The notes beneath the pieces were generated by a model. It was not told the DNA's origin. It ran no database searches and was given only the letters and a program-made list of their open reading frames with translations. Shown one piece after another: positions 8,401 through 17,229 of a stretch of DNA of 64,000 nt; position 1 is the stretch's first letter; each line of letters begins with the position of its first letter. The position numbers and the translations under genes are program-made. The stretch is from an uncultured Alphaproteobacteria bacterium (GTDB lineage Bacteria; Pseudomonadota; Alphaproteobacteria; RF32; CAG-239), in assembly GCA_944391345.1 (NCBI GenBank), contig CALXTE010000006.1, positions 16,779-80,778 of the forward strand, read 5' to 3'.

Positions 8401-8429
8401 AATATAAACCGCGTTTTTTTATTTTGCAA
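8401..8429 (-). promoter_or_regulatory. Predicted sigma-70 type promoter of tRNA-Lys
   Basis: On the minus strand TTGCAA at 8424-8429, a 17-base spacer and TATATT at 8401-8406 lie about 22 bases before the mature tRNA 5' end. Spacing is ideal and the -10 matches five of six consensus bases. The transcript would start within the leader that carries the small inverted repeat. Confidence 0.55.
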
Positions 8430-8457
8430 GATAAATTTTTATTGTTTTTTATTTTTT

Positions 8458-8910
8458 TTAATATTCTATGTGGTCGGCCTTATTTTTCCAGATTTGCATA
8501 ATCTCTTGGGCTTCCTTAATATCAAGGCGGTGAAGCTCTATCGGGTCATCTTCGTAAAAGACTCTGTCTCTAAACCCGATATTTTCGGCATCGTAACGGT
8601 CGGCAGCGTAATAAATTTCTTTAATATTAGCCCACTTGGCCGCATTTAGGCACATCGGGCAAGGTTCGCAAGAGGTATATAAAATACAATCACTTAAATC
8701 AAAGCTATTGATATTTTTGCAGGCATCCCTTATGGCGGTTACTTCACCATGTGCCGTCGGGTCATTATCTAAAACAACGCGATTGTGCCCCTTGCCGATT
8801 ATTTCTCCTTTGGCGTTGACAATAATGCAGCCAAACGGAGAGCTGCCGTTTTCAACAGAGACTCGACTGAGCTCAACTGCTTTTCTTAAATTTTCTTCAT
8901 GATTTATCAT
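8458..8910 (-). CDS. guaD: Guanine deaminase, cytidine-deaminase fold
   Basis: Likely converts guanine to xanthine in purine salvage. The 150-residue protein has the zinc site of the deaminase fold: H54 and catalytic E56 in DPTAHGEVTAI, and C84 and C87 in SCEPCPMC. The text around these motifs (DCILYTSCEPCPMC, then YAADRYDAENIGFRD) and the C-terminal aromatic EY end resemble the Bacillus GuaD type more than TadA, which acts on tRNA. HGE replaces the more usual HAE. It is a single-gene unit between tRNA-Lys and the divergent HD-domain gene. A related nucleoside deaminase activity is the main alternative. Confidence 0.8.
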   Translation of the reverse strand: MINHEENLRKAVELSRVSVENGSSPFGCIIVNAKGEIIGKGHNRVVLDNDPTAHGEVTAIRDACKNINSFDLSDCILYTSCEPCPMCLNAAKWANIKEIYYAADRYDAENIGFRDRVFYEDDPIELHRLDIKEAQEIMQIWKNKADHIEY

Positions 8911-9008
8911 TTTTCCCTCATTAAAGATTCTTTTTTATTATGCTCTGTCTTTTTTAAATAAGAATTAAGTTATTGTCTATAAATTTATTTTAATTTGGAG
9001 GAAATATC

Positions 9009-9824
9009 ATGATTATTGATACACATAAAGACGAAGTCTTGCTGTTGTCTTATTTTCAGCACTGTATTGATGAGGTGTCTAGCGACTCTTTTTTGGTCGG
9101 TTATGCGCAAGAGAAAAAAGTTCATTCTTTTCAGGTTGTTGGCGCCGGAAATTATATTATGAAGCACGAATCGATTTTTCATTCTCAAGATGAAGATTTT
9201 TTGCGCTGTGCCAAGCTTGCTTATTTATTCCACGATATCGGGCGTTTTGAAGAGATTGAACTGCGCTTTAAGAATCCGGACAAAAGGTATGATCATTCGC
9301 TCTTAAGCTATGAAATTCTTAAATCTTATCCGCAATATTCTCGTCCTGAGATTTTGCTTTCCGTAAAACATCATGGGCACATGATTGAAGCCCTTTATGA
9401 TGATGAAGATTATCAAGCTCTTGCAGGTTCTCCATTGCAAGATAAAGTCAAAAAAATTGCATTTTTAGTTCGAGATGCCGATAAGATTGCAAACTTTTAT
9501 CTTCTGCACAGAGCATTAGAAAAAAATGACAAGGCCATATTGCGGCTTTTCTTTTATGATTTGCCGCCCATGTTGCCGACAGAAAAAGCCCTCTCTCAAT
9601 ATCTTTCTTCTCAAATGGTAGATATTAACCGCACAAATGTTGCAGATACGCTTTTGAACTATTATTCTTGGATATATGATCTTAACTATAAATCTTCATT
9701 TGATTTTTGTTCAAGAAATGGTACATTTAAGGATATGAGGAAGCTTGCCTCCTTTTATATTTCTGATGATATTATTGCGCAGAAGGTTGAAAAACAGTTT
9801 TTATCTTCTATCTCTTCTCAATAA
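9009..9824 (+). CDS. HD-domain metal-dependent phosphohydrolase, substrate unknown
   Basis: A 271-residue soluble protein with the HD metal-binding pattern: a candidate first His (H39), H75-D76 in AYLFHDIGRFEE, H96, a KHHGH motif near 124 and a VRDADKI motif near 157. No second domain is obvious, so the substrate (nucleotide, cyclic nucleotide or other phosphoester) is open. The start is set by a strong GGAGG five bases or so before the ATG. It is followed after 17 bases by an AsmA-like membrane gene, with which it may be co-transcribed. Confidence 0.75.
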   Translation: MIIDTHKDEVLLLSYFQHCIDEVSSDSFLVGYAQEKKVHSFQVVGAGNYIMKHESIFHSQDEDFLRCAKLAYLFHDIGRFEEIELRFKNPDKRYDHSLLSYEILKSYPQYSRPEILLSVKHHGHMIEALYDDEDYQALAGSPLQDKVKKIAFLVRDADKIANFYLLHRALEKNDKAILRLFFYDLPPMLPTEKALSQYLSSQMVDINRTNVADTLLNYYSWIYDLNYKSSFDFCSRNGTFKDMRKLASFYISDDIIAQKVEKQFLSSISSQ

Positions 9825-9841
9825 ACTGAAAGGATTTTTTT

Positions 9842-10612
9842 ATGAAAAAACGTAATCTTCTTATCGGCCTTGTCGTCGTGGCGGCTGCGGCTTATTACTT
9901 CACCCCTTCCCTGAGTTCTATTGTTTCAAAACTGGTGCATAAATATGGTTCCGAAGTTATCGGAACGGATGTTAATCTCGGCGGATTTGACCTAAGCTTG
10001 ACCAAAGGTGAGGCTTCACTTAATAAATTTACTATTGCGAATCCCCAAAATTATAAAGAGCCATATTTGTTTGATTTAACTCAAGCGGCTGTTAAAATTG
10101 ATTTGAAAAGCCTGACAACAGATACAATTATTATTGAAAGCATTGATATCAACAAACCTCAAATTACTTATGAAATGCTCTCATTAACACAAAATAACTT
10201 CCAAGAAATTCAAAATAATATTAATAATTATTTAGCTAAGTCTAAATCAGGCTCATCTGCTGATGAGGCTAAAAATACAAATGAGACAGAATCTGCAGAA
10301 TCTTCGAAAAAAGTAGTTATTAAACGTTTGACCATCACAGAAGCAAACTTAGCCGTTGCGGCCGGAAAACAAAATATCTCTGTTACTTTGCCGACTATCG
10401 AACTTAAAAATATCGGTGAGGAAAAGGCTTCTTCCGGAACATCTATACCGCAAGCCATTGCAAGCGTTATGACCAAAATCTTGAAAGTGGCTTCTGACAC
10501 CGTGGTTAAGCAAAACCTGAATAAATTCAAAGATGTGGCTCAGCAAAATCTTGAAGAAGTTGTCGGTGGCGTAAAAGACCGTGTTAAAAGTTTGGGAATC
10601 TTCGGAAATTAG
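9842..10612 (+). CDS. Small AsmA-like membrane-anchored protein
   Basis: The 256-residue protein has one N-terminal membrane segment (about 5-24) and a periplasmic region rich in beta-strand patterns. The stretch around residues 40-110, with GFDLSLTKGEASLNKFTI followed by IKSLTTDTIIIESIDINKP-like text, is typical of the start of AsmA/DUF748 domains. A low-complexity Ser/Glu/Asn linker (about 135-158) separates it from a second beta segment. AsmA-like proteins are tied to lipid transport between the membranes; a role here is inferred. The gene ends at a strong hairpin. Confidence 0.6.
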   Translation: MKKRNLLIGLVVVAAAAYYFTPSLSSIVSKLVHKYGSEVIGTDVNLGGFDLSLTKGEASLNKFTIANPQNYKEPYLFDLTQAAVKIDLKSLTTDTIIIESIDINKPQITYEMLSLTQNNFQEIQNNINNYLAKSKSGSSADEAKNTNETESAESSKKVVIKRLTITEANLAVAAGKQNISVTLPTIELKNIGEEKASSGTSIPQAIASVMTKILKVASDTVVKQNLNKFKDVAQQNLEEVVGGVKDRVKSLGIFGN

Positions 10613-10628
10613 TTTCCGCGGCTTTTCT

Positions 10629-10665
10629 AAAAAAAACTCCTTACCATTTGGCAAGGAGTTTTTTC
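10629..10665. terminator. Bidirectional hairpin terminator
   Basis: AAAAAACTCCTTACC, loop ATTT, GGCAAGGAGTTTTTT: about 15 paired positions with one mismatch, and A/T-runs on both sides. It serves the plus-strand AsmA-like gene and the convergent minus-strand lipoprotein-like gene. Confidence 0.88.
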
Positions 10666-10995
10666 TTATTGTAAATTAATGCTCTCTACATACTGGTCGC
10701 AGAGGTTGCCTTCATAGTGCCAATTATCAACTTTATCTTTATATAAAACAAAGGTCAACTTGCAAAAGGAAGGCGCATAATTGCCCATGTTATTATAGCC
10801 CGAGCCGGCTTTGATGTAGGTTAAATATCTTTCTTTGCCAAGCTCATATATTTGATCGGGCGGGCCAAGTCTGAAGACTAACTCACCCTCCTCCAAGCCA
10901 ATATAGCTCCAATTATCGGTTCTGATATATTCCGTTCTGGTACAGGCGGCTGTCGTGATGATTGATAAGGCCGCAAACAGCTTTTTCCACTGCAT
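10666..10995 (-). CDS. Putative small lipoprotein, unknown function
   Basis: A 109-residue exported protein. The N-terminus (MQWKKLFAALSIITTAAC) is a short charged and hydrophobic signal followed by Cys18, which could be a lipobox, although Thr at -3 is unusual. The mature part contains GELVFRLGPPDQIYEL, a pattern seen in small outer-membrane-assembly type lipoproteins (BamE/SmpA-like), and two further cysteines that could pair. No neighbour explains it. I do not recognise the family with certainty. Confidence 0.55.
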   Translation of the reverse strand: MQWKKLFAALSIITTAACTRTEYIRTDNWSYIGLEEGELVFRLGPPDQIYELGKERYLTYIKAGSGYNNMGNYAPSFCKLTFVLYKDKVDNWHYEGNLCDQYVESINLQ

Positions 10996-11135
10996 TGATT
11001 TTTCCTCTTTTGACTTTAAGTTATGTTTTTATTTTATATTTTATTTCTTAATAAACCCTTATTTTTAATTAATTTAATTTTAAGTAATTCACTTTATGAT
11101 TATGATATGTTTTTAATGAGAAGAAAGAGGGTATC

Positions 11136-11606
11136 ATGAAAGTTTCTTTTTCAAAATTTGTGATTTTAACTTCTGCTTTGTCAGCATTTTTGGTGCCTTC
11201 GGTACTTTGGGCACAATCTTCTCAACCAGCTATAAGTCAATATTTTAACTTTGAACAATGTATGAATAAGGCCTCAACGATTAATGATGTGGCATCGGCT
11301 GACTGTATGCGTCAAGAAAATATGAGAATTGAGCAGCTCATTTATGCTGAGTATGAGAACATCGTGAATGACGAAAATTTTAAAGACTGGAACGAAAACG
11401 GAACCATGTATCGCGGAAAAATGCGCTCTCTGTATGAAACTTGGAAAGCCTATCGTGATAGTTTTTGTTCTCTTTATGCTTTTTCAATGGATGGTTATCT
11501 CGGCTCAGAAGAATATAATACACAGCGCTGCTTGTTGGATTTGACCAGAAAGCATTATGATTATATCAAAGTTATTCGTCAGAATAAAGTTTCTACCCCA
11601 GATTAA
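11136..11606 (+). CDS. LprI/DUF1311-like secreted protein
   Basis: The 156-residue protein has a clear signal peptide (about 1-26, ending in LWAQ) and four cysteines in the mature part, starting at C42 and C57. The later W-x3-YRDSFC text and the Cys near the end fit the DUF1311 (lysozyme-inhibitor LprI-like N-terminal) pattern, in which two disulfides hold a small helical fold. The last 14 bases overlap the 3' end of the convergent histidine-kinase gene. A role as lysozyme inhibitor is only suggested by family; it would suit a host-associated life. Confidence 0.6.
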   Translation: MKVSFSKFVILTSALSAFLVPSVLWAQSSQPAISQYFNFEQCMNKASTINDVASADCMRQENMRIEQLIYAEYENIVNDENFKDWNENGTMYRGKMRSLYETWKAYRDSFCSLYAFSMDGYLGSEEYNTQRCLLDLTRKHYDYIKVIRQNKVSTPD

Positions 11607-12315
11607 AGCTAAAGCTTGTTCCTTTGCCGACGGATGTATCTACCCTTATTTTGGTATTAATCAGGTCGGCAATTTTTTTGACGATTGCTAATCCCAGCCC
11701 TGCCCCATGGCGGCGATTGTCAGGATTTTGGCCGCTTTGATAAAATTCATCAAAAATATATGGAATATCTTCGCCATGAATACCGCAGCCGTTGTCGATT
11801 ATGCTGATTAAGACCTTATTGCCGTTTCTTTTGCAGCCGAAAACTATTTTTGTTTTGGTATATTTTATGGCGTTGGTTAATAAATTTCGCAACATGCGTT
11901 CGACCAAAATCGGGTCGCTTTTAATCTTTAAGCTGCAAGGAATATACTGCAATTTTATGCCACGCAAACGGCATATAAAAGAAAACTCTTCGGCCAGTTT
12001 ATCGGTTAGATGTCTGAGGCAAAATTCTTTTTCTTCATATTTGAATCCGCCGTAATCCAGTTTTGATAAGTCAAGATAATTAGTTAGCAAGTTTCGCATA
12101 TTTACGGCCGAATATTCTATTTTTTTGGCAAGATCTTCTTGTTCCTCGGTTAAATTTGTTTCCAAAAGCATGGAAGTGAAGATGTGCAAGGCTTGTAGCG
12201 GCTGCCTTAAGTCATGCGCGGCTTGGGCCAGAAAATAAGATTTTGAATTGCTAATTCTTTCGCAATTTCTTAAATCTTTTATCATCTTACGATATTTTTC
12301 TTTTATTTTTTCCAT
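11593..12315 (-). CDS. Small soluble sensor histidine kinase without a sensor domain
   Basis: A 240-residue protein made almost only of the kinase core. H34 lies in a HisKA box, AAHDLRQPLQALHIF; the HATPase part shows LLTNAIKYTKT (N box), DNGCGI (G1) and GAGLGLAIV (G2). There is no membrane segment and only about 25 residues before the H box, so input must come from a partner or from the N-terminal coil. AGGA lies eight bases before the ATG. It follows the DUF4340 gene after 16 bases, in the same direction as the ABC cassette, and no response regulator is in the window. Partner and signal are unknown. Confidence 0.85.
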   Translation of the reverse strand: MEKIKEKYRKMIKDLRNCERISNSKSYFLAQAAHDLRQPLQALHIFTSMLLETNLTEEQEDLAKKIEYSAVNMRNLLTNYLDLSKLDYGGFKYEEKEFCLRHLTDKLAEEFSFICRLRGIKLQYIPCSLKIKSDPILVERMLRNLLTNAIKYTKTKIVFGCKRNGNKVLISIIDNGCGIHGEDIPYIFDEFYQSGQNPDNRRHGAGLGLAIVKKIADLINTKIRVDTSVGKGTSFSFNLG

Positions 12316-12331
12316 GATATATTCCTGTTAT

Positions 12332-13273
12332 TTATTGTGCTATCCAGAGCCCTACCCCTGTTGATTGTGATAGTTTGAAGTACCAATAATCATACAGAAA
12401 GGCGTTGTTTTTTACATAATCACTCACGGCGGTGGTTGGAAGGGTTGTGGTGGAAATTTTTTGCTTTAGCCAATAGTCATTTTCCCCTTTATAAAGTGTG
12501 AGGTTTATGACCAATCCGTCAAATGTGGTTAGCTCTATTTCTTTTTGTTCCGGATATTTGGCATCATCAAAATTTTGGGCTGACAGAACTTTTGTAAAGA
12601 GCAAAAGCTCAAGCGGTTTGGTGATTTTGTTTGCATTATACGGAAGATTATTTTGTGTTAAATAGACGTCATTTTTATTTTCTCGGGTAAAGGTTTCACT
12701 ATTTATTCTTATGTTTTTTATCATATCGGGCTGCAAGTTTAGCAGTGGCTGTTGCAACCACAAGGCAATGTCGGTTGGGAAATTTATTTTATTTTCAATA
12801 ACATAAGTTCCATTTAATCCTTTTATTTTGGCATAAGAAATATCGTTTCCAGCCTTTAATGTTGACAGAACAATCTCAGCCAATTCCGCTCCTGTTGCAG
12901 AATATAGTTTTATGGTCCTGCCGTTTTGTGAAAAATATTTTTTTTCTTCATCCGGGGTTAAATTTTCTGCACGAAGAATTTTGCTGGTTTTAATAAAATC
13001 TTCAAGAGCATTCATGTTTTGATAATTAGCATAGTAAGAATCGGCTTCACGCAGGAGCCAAAGGCCATCGGATTTATCAAGGGTTATGGTGTTTTTATCA
13101 CTGATGATTTGTATTGTTGAAAGCCTATCAAGCTCTCCGGCCGCCATACCGAAAGTCGCTGATCCTTGAATTTTTTCGCTTTCGCCTTTGTCGTGAAACA
13201 CATAGGCGGCACAAGCGAGTATTAAGCTCACAAAAAACAGAGAAAATGCCTGTTTTAATGTTTCTTTATTCAT
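12332..13273 (-). CDS. DUF4340 family protein of a Gld-type ABC cassette
   Basis: A 313-residue protein with one N-terminal membrane segment (about 7-25) and a periplasmic beta-rich body. DUF4340 proteins commonly follow GldG-like genes; text such as TIQIISDKNTITLDKSDGLWLL is typical of these repeats. Its ATG overlaps the stop of the GldG-like gene by one base (TAATG), so the two are translationally coupled. It is probably an extracytoplasmic accessory to the ABC system, but no substrate is known. Confidence 0.75.
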   Translation of the reverse strand: MNKETLKQAFSLFFVSLILACAAYVFHDKGESEKIQGSATFGMAAGELDRLSTIQIISDKNTITLDKSDGLWLLREADSYYANYQNMNALEDFIKTSKILRAENLTPDEEKKYFSQNGRTIKLYSATGAELAEIVLSTLKAGNDISYAKIKGLNGTYVIENKINFPTDIALWLQQPLLNLQPDMIKNIRINSETFTRENKNDVYLTQNNLPYNANKITKPLELLLFTKVLSAQNFDDAKYPEQKEIELTTFDGLVINLTLYKGENDYWLKQKISTTTLPTTAVSDYVKNNAFLYDYWYFKLSQSTGVGLWIAQ

Positions 13274-15108
13274 TATCGGTTCTCCCCGTAGTTACGGCGT
13301 TTTTTTAATCTTTTTCTAAAAATTATGGCAATAATCATTGCATAAAGCAGCATTGCTCCGGCGCTTATCCCCATAAATATATTTATTTTTCTTTTATAAG
13401 ACTGATCCGCCAGATAATCTAACTGTCTTATGGCCTTTTCGGCTGTGGTTATTTCTTCTTGAAGGCGATTTATTTGCTGCATGTTGCCCATTGAATAATT
13501 TTGAAAGTTTATTTTTTCTGCTTTAGCAATGCAGTTTTTCAAATCTTGTTGTTTTTGTTCTTTTTCTTGCAGAAAGGCTGCTTCGGCTTCTTGCTTGAAC
13601 TTTGTTCCGAGGCTGTCTTGCGGAAGTATGGGGCGTATGGATAAATCCACAAGCTCTTCTTTGCCGTTGATTTGGTTTAATATTCTTTCCAGTAAAAGGC
13701 CGTTTTCGCTCCATGGAACGAATCCATAGGTTGTATTTTTGTTTTTATAGCTATTGTCTGACCAGGTTGTATCATAAAGAAAGTCGATGTCTGCAATTAT
13801 GAAAATTTTTCCTTTTTTCATGGCTTGCGGCAAAAATGACAGCATTTGATTTTCGTATTTCGTGCCTTTCATGATATTATCCTGAAAAGAGGAACGAAAC
13901 TTTCCTTCAACTTCTGCAGCAAGGATATAATCCTTGTTTGTTTCGATGAAATTTGCGGCAGAAACTTCTTTATAAGTCTGCTTGGCAACAGAGCTGTCGA
14001 TAAGACCGGTTCTTCCCGAAACGGTTATCAGCGGGGTGAAGGAAAATTCTTCGGCTTTGGTATTTTTGGCTTTGATGGCGGCAGGCGACCTTAGTGATAT
14101 TGAATTTAAGCCTTTGGTTAAGTCGTCTTCTTGATTAAAGTTTTCTGCGCTCAAATTCATCCACGGCATATATGAAAACCTTTTGATGCCGGAGATGACT
14201 TCAATGGCTTTGTCTTTGCTGCCGATAGTGTCTTTTGAGCTATATTCAATTCCCCAATTGCTCAACAGTTTATTGATTGCTTTGTCGTTATTTTGTTTGT
14301 TGTTCTTTTCGTCAACGGCATCTATAAACACAATCAAATTTCCGCCGCGAAGCACAAACTGATCCAAGGCATATTGCCCGACGTTAGAAAGGCCGTCGTT
14401 AGGATTTACCAAAATAACCGTGTTAATGTTTACCCCGATTTGTACAGAATAATCAGATATCGGAACCAGCAGATATTTATTTTTTAACTGATTGAAAATA
14501 TTTAGATTATTACTCAAATCAAGGCTGCCGTCCTTGTTGAGTTTGGTGTCTAAGTCAGGCGCTATGACGCCGATTTTTGCTAATTTAGGCGGTAGAGAGA
14601 GCTGTTTGATGGCAGAGGTTATGTCATATTCTAAATAGGGTCTGCGTAATTCTACAAAATTTGGAATCGCGATATATTGGCCTTGTTCGTTGGTTATTAC
14701 GCCGCCGAGATACAGATTTATTTTTCCATCTTTGCTGACAAATGATTTTAGTCCGTATTGTTCGGCCTCTTGTTCCTGCTGGCTGAAAGGTGTGATTTCA
14801 ATGATATCGGCGCTTATTTTGTTTTTACTTTCTTTTTCATACTGTTTTACCAATTCGGCAATATATTTGCCATATTCTGCCGTTTGCGGATAGTCTTTGG
14901 CTATTTGCGGAGAAATGTATATCTTTATGCTTTGGGCGGCATTTAATTCGGAAATTATTTTTTTGGTTGCCGGCGACAGGCTATATTTGTTATTGCCGCT
15001 AAGGTCAATATATTTGTTTTCGAAAAAAACAGACATGCTATAATTAAACAGGTAAAAACACCCGATTACCAGAACAAAAAATACAAATATGCTTAGCTTC
15101 TTTTTCAT
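13273..15108 (-). CDS. GldG-like ABC-type auxiliary component
   Basis: A 611-residue protein with an N-terminal membrane segment (about 5-28), a large extracytoplasmic region (about 30-560) and a C-terminal membrane segment near 575-597 followed by a basic tail. The N-terminal motif with DLSGNNKYSLSPATKKI is the usual entry to GldG/ABC_transp_aux domains, and a coiled-coil segment lies before the last helix. It belongs with the permease and ATPase genes upstream. Such cassettes occur well outside gliding bacteria, so the name GldG should not be read as evidence of gliding. Confidence 0.82.
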   Translation of the reverse strand: MKKKLSIFVFFVLVIGCFYLFNYSMSVFFENKYIDLSGNNKYSLSPATKKIISELNAAQSIKIYISPQIAKDYPQTAEYGKYIAELVKQYEKESKNKISADIIEITPFSQQEQEAEQYGLKSFVSKDGKINLYLGGVITNEQGQYIAIPNFVELRRPYLEYDITSAIKQLSLPPKLAKIGVIAPDLDTKLNKDGSLDLSNNLNIFNQLKNKYLLVPISDYSVQIGVNINTVILVNPNDGLSNVGQYALDQFVLRGGNLIVFIDAVDEKNNKQNNDKAINKLLSNWGIEYSSKDTIGSKDKAIEVISGIKRFSYMPWMNLSAENFNQEDDLTKGLNSISLRSPAAIKAKNTKAEEFSFTPLITVSGRTGLIDSSVAKQTYKEVSAANFIETNKDYILAAEVEGKFRSSFQDNIMKGTKYENQMLSFLPQAMKKGKIFIIADIDFLYDTTWSDNSYKNKNTTYGFVPWSENGLLLERILNQINGKEELVDLSIRPILPQDSLGTKFKQEAEAAFLQEKEQKQQDLKNCIAKAEKINFQNYSMGNMQQINRLQEEITTAEKAIRQLDYLADQSYKRKINIFMGISAGAMLLYAMIIAIIFRKRLKKRRNYGENR

Positions 15109-15126
15109 ATTTTCCTCCGGGGTGAT

Positions 15127-15834
15127 TTAAACTTTATTGCGATTGCTGATTATTGCCACAGTGGCCCAGAGCCCTGCTCCGGCCATACTTAAATAATATA
15201 TGATTGAAGACAACTCTATTTTACCGTTTATCAGATTTTTATAATTTTCTCTAAAGCTTAAGCCTGAGAGTGTAGTGTTTTCACTTAATACATCCGGCGA
15301 AAACATGGTAATGCTCCAGATAATAAACAGACTGCCGAGATAAGCAATTACGGGTCTGCTGCTGATGGAAGAAACTAATTCGCCCAAAGCACAAAATGAC
15401 AAAACTATTAATACGCAACTGACTAAGGCAGATATTATGGCGCTGAGGTTAATGTCATTATAGAGCCATAAGACCACAACCAGAGGAATTATCATGGAAA
15501 GCATTATTAGTGAAAAAGCTGCAGCGGCAAGATATTTTCCGATGACAATGTCTTTATATTTTATGGGTTGGGTTAAAATGAATTCTATTGTTCCCGAGCG
15601 GTATTCATCTGTCCATAGGTGCATGGTGATTCCGGGGATTAAAGCCGCCAAAATGTCCGGTTGATATTTGAAAAAAGATATCATACTTTGGTTGTCTATC
15701 TCAAAAAAATTACCAAACACAAAACAGCATAAGAGGCTTAACGCAATGTATAATCCCATGATAAAATAAGCTGATATGCTTCTGAAATATCCATAAAATT
15801 CTTTGGCAAAAATGGCTTTTATCTGTTTGTTCAT
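15127..15834 (-). CDS. ABC-2 type transporter permease, GldF-like
   Basis: A 235-residue membrane protein with about six helices. The N-terminus (KAIFAKEFYGYFRSISAYF) and the loop TMHLWTDEYRSGTIEFILTQPI are hallmark text of ABC-2 permeases of the GldF/NosY group. It lies between the ATPase gene (14 bases upstream) and the GldG-like gene (18 bases downstream) and should form the membrane part of the transporter, probably as a dimer. Confidence 0.88.
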   Translation of the reverse strand: MNKQIKAIFAKEFYGYFRSISAYFIMGLYIALSLLCCFVFGNFFEIDNQSMISFFKYQPDILAALIPGITMHLWTDEYRSGTIEFILTQPIKYKDIVIGKYLAAAAFSLIMLSMIIPLVVVLWLYNDINLSAIISALVSCVLIVLSFCALGELVSSISSRPVIAYLGSLFIIWSITMFSPDVLSENTTLSGLSFRENYKNLINGKIELSSIIYYLSMAGAGLWATVAIISNRNKV

Positions 15835-15848
15835 TTGTTTGGCTTTCT

Positions 15849-16568
15849 TTATTTGTTGTGTTCGGTAATACGGCGAAAGGCACTGCTTAAATCTCTTTCC
15901 GGCATTTGATATTTAAGGCGCATCGGGGTTGTGTCGGCCACAAGTTTTCCTTCATTTATCATCACTATTCTATCGGCAATGGCTTCAACATCTTCCATAA
16001 TATGTGTTGATATCAGCACCGCGCCTTGGGTGGAAAAATCTTTGATAAACTTTCTTAAACCATATTTTTGGTTTGGATCAAGGCCTTCTGAAGGCTCGTC
16101 CATGATTAAAATTTTCGGAGCATGAATGAGGGCGCCGGCGATGGCTACGCGGTGTCTATAGCCTTTGGAAAGTTCGCCAATCGGGCGGCTCATCACTGTT
16201 CTTAAATCCAATTTATTTATTAATTGTTCAAGCCGGTCGGAAAAAATTTGGTCTTTTATATCCCAGATATCAGAAGTGAATTTTAGAAATTCGTAAGGAG
16301 TCATTTCATTATATAACGGAGCGTTTTCCGGTATGTAGCCGATTTTTTGCAAAACTTTGACACGGTCGGCGGAGATTTCCTCTTCGTCATATTTTATTTT
16401 TCCGTCATCAGGGGACAGCAAGCCGGTCATTAATCTTATCAGAGTGGTTTTTCCGGCGCCGTTTGGGCCGAGTAAGGCTACAATTTCGCCGTAATTTATT
16501 TTGAAGTTGAGGTTTTGCAACGCCGCAACGGGCCCAAAGTTTTTGCTGATTTTTTCTATGCTAATCAT
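15849..16568 (-). CDS. ABC transporter ATP-binding protein, GldA-like
   Basis: The 239-residue ATPase shows Walker A (GPNGAGKTTL), a Q-loop, the signature LSKGYRHRV, Walker B (ILIMDEPSEGLDP) and the switch His in STHIMEDVEAI. The LSKGYRHR form of the signature is usual for GldA/NosF-like exporters. It is the first gene of the minus-strand cassette, which continues through permease, GldG-like, DUF4340 and histidine kinase. A likely promoter lies about 40 bases upstream. Confidence 0.92.
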   Translation of the reverse strand: MISIEKISKNFGPVAALQNLNFKINYGEIVALLGPNGAGKTTLIRLMTGLLSPDDGKIKYDEEEISADRVKVLQKIGYIPENAPLYNEMTPYEFLKFTSDIWDIKDQIFSDRLEQLINKLDLRTVMSRPIGELSKGYRHRVAIAGALIHAPKILIMDEPSEGLDPNQKYGLRKFIKDFSTQGAVLISTHIMEDVEAIADRIVMINEGKLVADTTPMRLKYQMPERDLSSAFRRITEHNK

Positions 16569-16605
16569 TTTGTCCCCTAATTAATGAATCGCTTAATGCC
16601 TTCTT

Positions 16606-16629
16606 ATTCTACCAATTTATTTTTAAATT
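16606..16629 (-). promoter_or_regulatory. Possible extended -10 promoter of the Gld-type cassette
   Basis: On the minus strand TGGTAGAAT gives a TGn-extended -10 with TAGAAT at 16606-16611 (five of six consensus bases). A weak -35 (TTGTTA) sits 19 bases further upstream. The predicted start would leave a leader of about 30 bases. Confidence 0.35.
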
Positions 16630-16660
16630 TTAACAATTTTTTTATTTTCTTTAAAAGTTG

Positions 16661-16689
16661 GTGACAAAATCGTTATTTTGTTCTATCAC
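16661..16689 (+). promoter_or_regulatory. Predicted promoter of the mlaD-mlaD-DUF2155 operon
   Basis: GTGACA at 16661-16666 (five of six), a 17-base spacer, and TATCAC at 16684-16689. It precedes the GTG start of the first mlaD-like gene by about 37 bases, with TAGGAG as ribosome site at 16711-16716. Confidence 0.45.
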
Positions 16690-16725
16690 TATATATGAAT
16701 TTTTGTTTTTTAGGAGTGTTTTCAG

Positions 16726-17211
16726 GTGCCTGAATATTATTCAAAAGAAGAAGCAAAAGCCATTAAAACCGGTCTGTATGCCGCATTGGCCATTGCCGTT
16801 GTGGTTTTGTTGACGGTTTTTGGCCGGCAAGATGCCGCTGAGCTCGATAATGGCGAATCTTATGAAATCAATGCTCGATTTGGAAGAACTGACGGATTGT
16901 TGGTTGGTGATTTGGTGCGGATGGCCGGCGTTAATATCGGAAAAGTGGTTAATGCTCAGCTTGATAAAGACTTTAGAGCCATTCTTACCCTTGATATTAA
17001 TGAAAATGTTAAAATTCCCGATGACAGCAGTGCCTCTATTGTCAGCTCAGGGATTATGGGCAAAAAATATATCGAAATCGAACCGGGCGGGTCTTTTGAC
17101 TTTATTCTTCCCGGAGGCGAATTCTCCTATACACAAGATGCTATGGTTATTGAAGAGCTCATTGACCGAATCATCTCTATCGGTAAAGCTAATAAATCAG
17201 AAAATAAGTAA
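16726..17211 (+). CDS. mlaD: MCE-domain protein, MlaD-like (first copy)
   Basis: Membrane-anchored MCE protein, likely part of a phospholipid transport system between the inner and outer membranes. It begins with GTG at 16726, nine bases after TAGGAG. One membrane segment (about 16-33) is followed by an MCE domain with GRTDGLLVGDLVRMAGVNIGKV and the conserved GIMGKKYIEIEPGG. The 161-residue length is normal for MlaD. A second, different MlaD-like gene follows after 18 bases. No mlaE or mlaF is in the window, and an mlaC lies 35 kb away. Confidence 0.85.
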   Translation: MPEYYSKEEAKAIKTGLYAALAIAVVVLLTVFGRQDAAELDNGESYEINARFGRTDGLLVGDLVRMAGVNIGKVVNAQLDKDFRAILTLDINENVKIPDDSSASIVSSGIMGKKYIEIEPGGSFDFILPGGEFSYTQDAMVIEELIDRIISIGKANKSENK

Positions 17212-17229
17212 TTTTGAAAGGTTTGTGTT

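Noticed and set aside
12332-16568. Gliding motility from the Gld-like genes
   Set aside because: Such ABC cassettes occur in many non-gliding bacteria and no other gliding genes are in the window.
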